A stretch of DNA of 64,000 nt from Anaerolineales bacterium UBA5195 (GTDB lineage: Bacteria > Chloroflexota > Anaerolineae > Anaerolineales > Villigracilaceae), in the NCBI GenBank assembly GCA_002412925.1, contig DHVZ01000024.1, forward strand, positions 128,701 through 192,700, read 5' to 3'. Positions 57,993 through 64,000 of the stretch are shown piece by piece. The translations under genes and the position numbers were made by a program. Each line of letters opens with the position of its first letter. Position 1 is the stretch's first letter. The notes beneath the pieces are model-generated. The model did not search any database. It was not told where the DNA came from and saw nothing but the letters and a program-made list of their open reading frames with translations.

Positions 57993-59675
57993 TTATTCGT
58001 AAAGACTGCTCTTGCGCTGGTTCTGGAACTGGATCAGCGTCAGGCCAAAGATGACGATGAACAGAACCCAGGCGAGCGCCGAAGCGTAACCCTGCTTGAA
58101 GTTCTGGAAACCGCTGCGGTAGAGATACAGAACCAGCGTGATCGTCGAATTATTCGGCCCTTCAGGAGGATTCATCAAAATAAAAACCTGTTCAAAGACT
58201 TGCATGGCCTGAATGGTGGTGGTCGAAACCACGTAGAAGGTGGTCGGGGCCAGCATCGGTAGTGTGATCCGCCAGAACTTATCCCAGGCTCCGGCGCCAT
58301 CCACCGTGGCAGCTTCATACAGCTCGCCGGGAATATTGACCAACCCGGCCAGGAACAGCACGGTGTTGAAACCCATCGTCTGCCAGGCAGCAATGATGAT
58401 AATCGCCAGCAAAGCCGTCTTTTCGTCAGACACCCAGTTGATTTTTGGGTCAACCAACCCGGCATTGAACAGGTTATTCCAAAATTCGACGCCCAGGGTG
58501 ATGAAATAATTGATGTAACCGATGGTCGCGTTATACAGCCATTGCCAGACCAGCGAAATCCCCACGATGGCCGCGATGCTGGGGATGAAGTAGACTGCCC
58601 GGAAAAACTTCATCCCAGGAAGTTTGCTGTTGAGGACATTTGCCAGCACCAGGGCCGGGATGACGCTCAAGGGTACGGCGAACAAGGCATAGAGGAGCGT
58701 ATTTTTCAGCGCCAGCCAGAACAATTTATCTTCGGCGCCGAACAAAATCCCGCCATTGCCAAGTACAAAACGCCCCACTTCGTCATAGGTTTTGATATCC
58801 AGCACATCTTTGGCCAACTGCGTGGCAGAAGCCAGAGGTTTAATCGTGATGTTCAGGATTTTGGCATAGTTTCCTAGCCCAATCCATTGAGGCGGGTTGA
58901 AAGCGTCCGAGTTTGTAAAGGAAAAATAAAACGAAAGCAGCAATGGCCCGGCAAAGAAAATCATAAAACCAAGCAGGTTGGGAGACAGGAACAGCCAGCC
59001 ATTCAGCATCTGCTCGTGGAATGTCTTGGCCTTGAGCGCTAGCGCAGCTGGGGTGCGCCACATCCCCCAGAAAGCCAGTCCAAAGATAAGCACGCCCAAG
59101 ACTGTGGCACCGCCTTGTGGCGAGGCCAGGTTGGTAATGATGGCAATGATTCCGGTTATCGCGTTGACAGCGAAAAAGAACAGGAACCCGCCTGCAAGCA
59201 TGAGCCATTTGCCGATCTGGCGCAAAAGTTTTTCAGTCGAAGTGCCGCTCTGGAAATAATCCCCGGCGGCTCCGATCAGGTAACCTGCAAAGAGGAGGAC
59301 CAGGTACGGGAGGCCATGCCCAAAATTCTCGGCCAGGGCGTCGATACCAATAAAAACGCCGCCCAATTGCAGAATCATGATGGCGCTGGCAACCAGCCCC
59401 AGGTAATCAATCACCAGGGAAATGGTCCTGCCACGGTGTTGGCGATTCAGGATGTCAAAGACGGCGAGGATGCTGAAAATGGCTGACAGTCCCAGCACAA
59501 TTGAAAGAAGGATGCCTTGCCAGAGACGAAGATTTGGCAGGATGCCAATCCAGGGGGCAAGCGCGCCGCCCACAGCCAGCAGGCTGTACAAAATCCGCCA
59601 GCCGGTAAGAAGACGAAGAATTAACTCGTTTTGATGCGCGGTGTTTGTGCTAGAACGGTCAGACATCTCAGTCAT
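57993..59675 (-). CDS. Carbohydrate ABC transporter permease, MalF type, with an N-terminal multi-helix extension
   Basis: The 560-aa product is about twice the usual 290-320 aa. The C-terminal half is a standard sugar permease: WLFLSPNLLGFMIFFAGPLL near residue 232, NTLLYALFAVPLSVIPALVL near 325, and the EAA loop YEAATVDGAGAWDKFWRITL near 460. The N-terminal 225 residues hold about six hydrophobic helices (LRLWQGILLSIVLGLSAIFS, LIDYLGLVASAIMILQLGG-like, VLGVLIFGLAFWGMW) that belong to no transporter domain I know. GGAGAG precedes the ATG. Its partners are the MalG-like gene and the binding protein; the ATPase is not encoded here. Confidence 0.92.
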   Translation of the reverse strand: MTEMSDRSSTNTAHQNELILRLLTGWRILYSLLAVGGALAPWIGILPNLRLWQGILLSIVLGLSAIFSILAVFDILNRQHRGRTISLVIDYLGLVASAIMILQLGGVFIGIDALAENFGHGLPYLVLLFAGYLIGAAGDYFQSGTSTEKLLRQIGKWLMLAGGFLFFFAVNAITGIIAIITNLASPQGGATVLGVLIFGLAFWGMWRTPAALALKAKTFHEQMLNGWLFLSPNLLGFMIFFAGPLLLSFYFSFTNSDAFNPPQWIGLGNYAKILNITIKPLASATQLAKDVLDIKTYDEVGRFVLGNGGILFGAEDKLFWLALKNTLLYALFAVPLSVIPALVLANVLNSKLPGMKFFRAVYFIPSIAAIVGISLVWQWLYNATIGYINYFITLGVEFWNNLFNAGLVDPKINWVSDEKTALLAIIIIAAWQTMGFNTVLFLAGLVNIPGELYEAATVDGAGAWDKFWRITLPMLAPTTFYVVSTTTIQAMQVFEQVFILMNPPEGPNNSTITLVLYLYRSGFQNFKQGYASALAWVLFIVIFGLTLIQFQNQRKSSLYE

Positions 59676-59729
59676 GGTATGCTCTCCAGAATTCAGACTG
59701 AATTTTAGTAACTGATGTTACGTAGAATA

Positions 59730-59778
59730 TCCCGAAGGTTCCTTTGAAAAACTCTGCTCGCCTGTCAAACCTTCGGGA
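59730..59778. repeat. Inverted repeat upstream of the MalF-like gene
   Basis: TCCCGAAGGTT and AACCTTCGGGA arms are separated by 27 bases in the gap between binding protein and permease. Confidence 0.55.
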
Positions 59779-59823
59779 CGATGCATAGCATGCGTTTAGT
59801 TATAACCCTTGGGGACTTCGCAA

Positions 59824-59855
59824 ACACGGGCAGGCGATCAACTGCCTGCCCGTGT
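59824..59855. terminator. Stem-loop after the sugar-binding protein gene
   Basis: ACACGGGCAGGC and GCCTGCCCGTGT form a perfect 12-bp stem with an 8-base loop, 15 bases behind the stop. With no T tract it is more likely an attenuating or stabilising hairpin that keeps binding-protein mRNA in excess. Confidence 0.65.
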
Positions 59856-59870
59856 CGATAGTGCTCGAAA

Positions 59871-61250
59871 TTACTTCGTGAAGACTTTATTGGCTTCGTC
59901 GCAGATGGTCTTGCCAAATTCATCCACGGTCTTGCCACCGGTCAAGACTGCCTGGATGGCCGGGCCCATGATTTTGTCATATTCGGGCCAGGAGCCAGCC
60001 CAGAGCGGGCCTTCGGCGGTCGGGTTGGCGGCATCGGCGATGCCGTTCAAGAAAGCCTGGTTGTTGGCAGGCGGGGTAAAGGTCACGAAAGCGTCGAGGG
60101 CTTCTTTGCTCACGCGGCTGGGAATGTTGGCACCGAGGGCGGCAACCTTGCCCTGGGTTTCAGCAGTCGTCAGAGCCTGAACGAGTTTCCAGGCTTCTTC
60201 GGGATGAGCAGTCTTGGCGTTGACAACATAAGCGCCCCAGAACAGCCAGTTGCCGGGAGTGCCGGCGGGGCCGTTCGGGAGCTCAACCACGTCCCAATTG
60301 AAGGGAACGGTGCGGACGCCCGGGGTAGCCCAGCGGCCATTCTGGAACATGGCAACCTTGCCAGCGCGGAAAGGAGGCTCGGGATCTTCGCCGTAGGGAG
60401 TGGCAACTTTAAGATCCTGGTAGAGGGAGCGCTGGAAATCGAGACCCTTGAGGGATTCAGGGGTGCTCAACGCGCAGGCAGTGCGATCGGCGTTGTAGAA
60501 ACCACCACCGGCGGCATTCAACCAGACGCCGTAGGGGCCCCACCAGGCGCTGGCGCCGTAACCGTAAATATCAGAACCGAGTGCGCGGGTCTTTGTGGCG
60601 ACATCGGCGAAAGCAGCCCAATCCCATTTGCCTTCTTTAGCCAGTTCACGGGGATCCGGAGCGCCAGCTTCGTTGATCAGGTCCAGGTTCAGGTACAGGA
60701 CGAAGGTCGAAACATCGCGGGGCAGGCCCCAAAGAGCGCCAGAATCTGCGCCGCTCTTGCTGTTTTCAGGATTGAAGGTCATGTGGTACATCGGGCCGGC
60801 GTAGAAGTCCTTGACGTTGAAACCGTCGGTTTTGGTAGCCAGCGGGGCAATATTCAGAATCAGGCCGCGGGTGGCGAAATCGGCGATGTCGGTGCCTGGA
60901 ATCCAGAATACATCCGGGGCGGTGCCAGCGGCGACTTCGGTTTTCAACTGATCCTGATAGTTGGAGCCTTCGGTGCCGCCCGGTTCGTAGGTCAGAGTAA
61001 TGCCTTCGAGTTTGCCATCCAGGTCTTTGCTGATTTCGGTGTAGACAGCGATTTCTTCCTTGTTATCGGGACGGGTGCGCCAGCGCAGGGTCACTTCGGC
61101 GGCAGGAGCTTCAGCCGCAGGGGCTTCAGCCGCAGGAGCTTCGGCGGCAGGAGCTTCAGTAGCAGGAGCCGCAGGCGTGCCGCAGGCAGCCAGGATAAAG
61201 GTCGCCACGATAAACAGGCTGACAACTTTCAATAACATACTGTGTTTCAT
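59871..61250 (-). CDS. Sugar ABC transporter substrate-binding lipoprotein (family 1)
   Basis: The 459-aa product has a lipoprotein signal ending FIVATFILAACG and an APAAE repeat linker (about residues 25-52). The extracellular solute-binding fold follows: DQLKTEVAAGTAPDVFWIPG near residue 105, GALWGLPRDVSTFVLYLNLD near residue 170, RAGKVAMFQNGRWATPGV near 300, and NWLFWGAYVVNAKTAHPEEA near 340. It fits sugar-binding proteins of the MalE/UgpB type; the sugar cannot be read. GGAGGAAAAG precedes the ATG. It follows lacI by about 80 bases and leads the transporter genes. Confidence 0.94.
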   Translation of the reverse strand: MKHSMLLKVVSLFIVATFILAACGTPAAPATEAPAAEAPAAEAPAAEAPAAEVTLRWRTRPDNKEEIAVYTEISKDLDGKLEGITLTYEPGGTEGSNYQDQLKTEVAAGTAPDVFWIPGTDIADFATRGLILNIAPLATKTDGFNVKDFYAGPMYHMTFNPENSKSGADSGALWGLPRDVSTFVLYLNLDLINEAGAPDPRELAKEGKWDWAAFADVATKTRALGSDIYGYGASAWWGPYGVWLNAAGGGFYNADRTACALSTPESLKGLDFQRSLYQDLKVATPYGEDPEPPFRAGKVAMFQNGRWATPGVRTVPFNWDVVELPNGPAGTPGNWLFWGAYVVNAKTAHPEEAWKLVQALTTAETQGKVAALGANIPSRVSKEALDAFVTFTPPANNQAFLNGIADAANPTAEGPLWAGSWPEYDKIMGPAIQAVLTGGKTVDEFGKTICDEANKVFTK

Positions 61251-61333
61251 CTTTTCCTCCAGGAATGTGGTGAGGTGCTGAACTTACAGAATTTGGTTAC
61301 TGGGTATGCTTGGAATAGGTTTTACGTGGGGAG

Positions 61334-62350
61334 CTAATCACCTCCTTTATTCAAGGTGGATTGGCGCATAATTAACTGGGCCGGTAATTTCATCTGAATG
61401 CACTGACCAATTGATTTGTCGATCGACTTGACTAACATACGCGTGGCTTCCTGCCCAATCCGCGGCATATCCTGGTGCATGGTGGTGAGCGGCGGGTCGA
61501 AATATGACGAAAGCGGCATGTCGTCGACGCCAATCACCGCCAGTTGGTCGGGAACTCGCAACCCCATATCGCGGGCCGTATGCAAAACGCCCAAAGCCAT
61601 GCGGTCGTTTTGGGCAAAAATAGCCTCGGGCAAATTTCCCTGTTCGGCCAGCGCCAACAGCGCATCCTGCCCGGAGGTCGCAGACCAATCGCCTTCGATG
61701 ATCATGCCCAGGTCAATCGGGAGGCCGGCTTCTTCCAGCGCGCGCATATAACCATTGGAACGGTCGAGACAGCAATCTTCTTCCATTGGTCCGGTGATCA
61801 TCGCAATCTTGTGATGTCCAAGTGAAACCAGGTGCTGAGTCGCATCGTAGGCTGCCTTTTCATCATCCAGGGAAACGGAACAAAAAGACTTGTCCCGCGC
61901 CTGCGCGCCGACAAACACCACCGGGAAATTCTTGGGAACGGCTGTGTGGCGCTCGTCGATATAGGGGTTGATTACAATCAACCCATCCACCCGGCGGTGA
62001 CCCACCAGTTCATCCACCAGCGCCCGGAAAGCATCCGGGGCACTGGCAGATGAAGAGAGGAGAAAATATCCGTTCTGGCGGGCTTCAAGCTCAGCGCCTT
62101 CAATCACGCTGGCGAGGGTGTAATCTGTCAGGTTGGGGGCAATACAGGCCAGCGTGTTGGTGCGACCCTGAGCCATCGAGCGGGCGATAGCACTCGGGCG
62201 AAAGCCCAAGGCCTCGATAGCTTGCTCAACACGGGCGCGCGTCTCAGGAAGCACATCGTCGCTCCCATTAATGACCCGCGAAACTGTCTGGTGAGAGACG
62301 CCTGCTTTGCGGGCTACATCGCGGATGGTGGTAGAGCGGGAACGTGACAT
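61334..62350 (-). CDS. LacI-family transcriptional regulator
   Basis: The 338-aa product starts with the LacI helix-turn-helix (STTIRDVARKAGVSHQTVSR) followed by the hinge RPSAIARSMAQGRTNTLACI. The periplasmic-binding-like effector domain has DGLIVINPYIDER near residue 130, LVSLGHHKIAMITGP near residue 180 and VIGVDDMPLSSYFDPPLTTM near residue 275. It should bind the 32-bp palindrome just upstream and respond to a sugar. The ATG at 62350 is used; an earlier ATG would lie within the operator. It is the first gene of the leftward carbohydrate operon and probably represses itself and the divergent glycosidase. Confidence 0.94.
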   Translation of the reverse strand: MSRSRSTTIRDVARKAGVSHQTVSRVINGSDDVLPETRARVEQAIEALGFRPSAIARSMAQGRTNTLACIAPNLTDYTLASVIEGAELEARQNGYFLLSSSASAPDAFRALVDELVGHRRVDGLIVINPYIDERHTAVPKNFPVVFVGAQARDKSFCSVSLDDEKAAYDATQHLVSLGHHKIAMITGPMEEDCCLDRSNGYMRALEEAGLPIDLGMIIEGDWSATSGQDALLALAEQGNLPEAIFAQNDRMALGVLHTARDMGLRVPDQLAVIGVDDMPLSSYFDPPLTTMHQDMPRIGQEATRMLVKSIDKSIGQCIQMKLPAQLIMRQSTLNKGGD

Positions 62351-62380
62351 TGGGTTTACCCTGATTCCTGCGAATTCAAG

Positions 62381-62386
62381 TATAAT
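62381..62386 (+). promoter_or_regulatory. -10 box of the divergent glycosidase gene
   Basis: TATAAT overlaps the left edge of the operator palindrome, so a bound LacI-type repressor would cover the start of transcription. No clear -35 is visible. Confidence 0.55.
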
Positions 62387-62414
62387 GTTACCGGTCACGT
62401 GACCGGTAACATTA
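62383..62414. promoter_or_regulatory. Operator: 32-bp perfect palindrome in the divergent lacI-glycosidase region
   Basis: Each half is TAATGTTACCGGTCAC, meeting at a central CG-type step (CACGTG) with no mismatch. The core ACCGGT-CACGTG-ACCGGT contains a LacI-style central CG. Its position between lacI and the glycosidase, on top of a -10 box, makes it the likely binding site of the neighbouring regulator. Confidence 0.85.
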
Positions 62415-62450
62415 GTTTACAAGAGACAGACCGCTTTGTCAAGAGGCAAC

Positions 62451-64000
62451 ATGCACACTGAAAAGATACCCTCTGTCTCTCTGCAGACAATTGGGCAAAA
62501 GCTGGTTGTCACCTCCCCCATCTATGGCTGGGAATGGGATGGAGAAACCGATTCTTTCTCGTTGATCGACGCCGAACAACATCTCATATCAAAGGGGCGC
62601 CACCAGCCGTTGATCATCACCACAGGCAACAGAACGGGAGGCTGTCTCCTGGCACGCCAGCGTGATTTCAGGGTTGAAAATAATCGCGCCACGATCCTTT
62701 ACTCTGGTTTAAACGGTGATGCAACCCTGACGGTCGTCTGGAATTTTTACGAGGATTTCATCACACTCGAATGCCTGCGGTATGAGTCTCCCGAAGCGGA
62801 AGAACTTGTGCAGGCAGTCTACTTTGCCGAGCCAAGTGGAAATTCTTCGGAACAGGGATATTCCCCGTCGCTCTACAGCCGGTATGTTGTCGTCCCGGGA
62901 TTGTGCATGAGCCCCAGCGTCAGCCCGATTGTTGACCTGCACTCGCGGCTCTCTGTCAACGCCGTGCTGGGATCGGGAGCCATGCGCGGCCCCGGGTTGA
63001 CCCAGCAATGGGGCCTGCCTGCGCACTATTTTTGCGCGTTCAACACCGCAGACCAGTGGAATGCCATCGGCGCCAGAAGCCGGCAATCGGCAGCGGTTTG
63101 TTGGGGACTGCGGGAACTGCCCCAGGCTGATTACCGACTCGAAATCCGCGAAGGGGCCATCAGCCCGGTCTTGAACCTCCGCAGCGACATCTGGAAACAC
63201 TTGAAGACACCAGGAGCCGTCGAACTCGGTTTTGCATTCATGATCACATTTGGGACGCAATACCACACGGCAATCCGCAACTACTACACGATACTTGCGC
63301 GAGAAAAAATTGTTAATCCCAAAAGGGACACGGGGGCGCCAGAGAAGAATAAGGTCTTGCTCGCGCCTCAATACAATACCTGGGGAGTCGAATCGTCCAA
63401 GGCGTTGAAACCCGAGGCGCTGACCGAAGCGTTGGTGCTTGAGATCCTTGAAAAACTGCGTCTCTCAGGAATGAAAGCGCGCACATTTGTGATCGACGAT
63501 AAATGGGAAAGCCATTACGGGGAACTGAAACATGACGAGGTGCGTTTCCCCCACTTTGAGGCCTTGCTCGAAAAAATCCGGGGTGAGGGGTATTTTCTTG
63601 GCTTGTGGGCAGCTTTTTTGCGCTGCCAGGATCCAACTGCTTTGGGTTTGAACGAATCACACTTGCTGCAAACCCCCGAAGGCGGGCCTCTCTGGCTGGT
63701 GCATCAAGCCTCACGCTATGGCATTTTTGACGTTACCCAGCCCGCTGTTCAGCATGCCTTGCAGGAGCGCGCCCGGCAATTCATGCGCCGCTACCGTCCA
63801 GACCTGATCAAGTTCGATTTTGGCTACGAACTGCCCTCGTTGGATGTTGCCGCGCCCGCCGATTTGCGCTGGGCCGGGGAACGGCTGCTCCAAAAAGGGC
63901 TGGAAGTGGTCGTGGGCGCCATGAAAGCGGAGAACCCGAATCTCGTCATCATGTATTACGGCCTTTCACCGCTGCTGCTCGACTACTATGACCTGCACAG
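62451..64000 (+). CDS. Clan GH-D glycosidase (alpha-galactosidase-like), 3' end off the window
   Basis: The visible 516 residues have an N-terminal beta-sandwich (about 1-290) and then a TIM barrel with the clan GH-D pattern. VLLAPQYNTWGVESS near residue 303, KARTFVIDDKWESHYGEL near residue 342 with the aspartate pair, and the probable nucleophile in RPDLIKFDFGYELPS near residue 445 are all in place. This fits GH36/GH27 relatives; exact family and substrate need the missing C-terminus. No signal peptide is present. The upstream operator and -10 indicate control by the adjacent LacI regulator. It complements the GH31 enzyme in degrading imported sugar. Confidence 0.85.
   Translation, partial: MHTEKIPSVSLQTIGQKLVVTSPIYGWEWDGETDSFSLIDAEQHLISKGRHQPLIITTGNRTGGCLLARQRDFRVENNRATILYSGLNGDATLTVVWNFYEDFITLECLRYESPEAEELVQAVYFAEPSGNSSEQGYSPSLYSRYVVVPGLCMSPSVSPIVDLHSRLSVNAVLGSGAMRGPGLTQQWGLPAHYFCAFNTADQWNAIGARSRQSAAVCWGLRELPQADYRLEIREGAISPVLNLRSDIWKHLKTPGAVELGFAFMITFGTQYHTAIRNYYTILAREKIVNPKRDTGAPEKNKVLLAPQYNTWGVESSKALKPEALTEALVLEILEKLRLSGMKARTFVIDDKWESHYGELKHDEVRFPHFEALLEKIRGEGYFLGLWAAFLRCQDPTALGLNESHLLQTPEGGPLWLVHQASRYGIFDVTQPAVQHALQERARQFMRRYRPDLIKFDFGYELPSLDVAAPADLRWAGERLLQKGLEVVVGAMKAENPNLVIMYYGLSPLLLDYYDLH

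Noticed and set aside
62351..62398. Upstream ATG at 62398 as the lacI start
   Set aside because: It would encode the operator palindrome and adds a non-conserved 16-residue extension before the helix-turn-helix domain.

Overview
The window reads as chromosomal DNA from a GC-rich (high fifties percent by eye) member of the phylum Chloroflexota, most likely class Anaerolineae. That placement is inferred from gene style: peptide and sugar ABC importers without their ATPases, long Pro/Ala or Thr/Pro linkers behind lipoboxes, TIR and Ser/Thr-kinase sensor proteins, a HerA-NurA locus, and palindromic intergenic repeats of kinds I associate with this phylum. I recognise no rRNA, CRISPR array, transposase or phage structural gene.

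Layout. 1-8.4 kb: Maf (runs off the left edge), then a co-directional run xpt-HIT-guaA-two membrane proteins-VWA/FHA protein-PP2C phosphatase-cyclase, most junctions overlapping (purine salvage and GMP synthesis, then phosphoprotein signalling). 8.6-11.4 kb: four leftward genes (VOC, DMT/YdcZ, DinB, YcaQ-like winged helix). 11.6-17.6 kb: a leftward accessory block, NurA nuclease, stand-alone HAS-barrel protein, GxxExxY protein, HerA ATPase, then an AT-rich pair (helical domain fused to DUF488, plus an uncharacterised 'KTYP' protein). 17.8-23 kb: SIMPL lipoprotein, a hydroxyacid dehydrogenase and YitT, then YhhN-Era-EamA overlapping on the minus strand. 23-26.7 kb: two TIR-TM-SUMF1-like paralogues flanking ogt. 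26.8-33 kb: FmdB, gmk-rhomboid, ugd, a broken four-helix-bundle cassette and three methyltransferases including menG/ubiE. 33.1-40.9 kb: translation operon nusA-ylxR-infB-rbfA-nrnA-truB-ribF without rimP. 40.9-44.7 kb: oligopeptide ABC importer (solute-binding protein plus two permeases). 44.9-52.9 kb: AmmeMemoRadiSam enzyme, mobA, Usp, cysteine-desulfurase-like protein, GH25-like protein, tRNA-Arg(CCU), Ser/Thr kinase with C-terminal propeller, pyrD. 53.2-64 kb: a LacI-regulated carbohydrate locus: GH31, GT-B-like protein, MalG-like and MalF-like permeases, sugar-binding lipoprotein and LacI leftward, with a clan GH-D glycosidase diverging and running off the right edge.

How it works together. 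The carbohydrate locus is a self-contained uptake and degradation unit built around a 32-bp perfect operator palindrome. The HerA/NurA set is a DNA-end processing core into which small genes appear to have been inserted. Dispersed palindromes recur throughout, sometimes supplying stop codons, ribosome-binding sites or even in-frame coding sequence. Several genes start 6-8 nt after a good -10 box, suggesting leaderless transcripts.

The best candidates for something new are the extended HerA-NurA block with the DUF488/KTYP pair, the two 'small gene between inverted short tandem repeats' cassettes (GxxExxY and S23/four-helix), and a palindromic repeat translated inside a yhhN-family gene.
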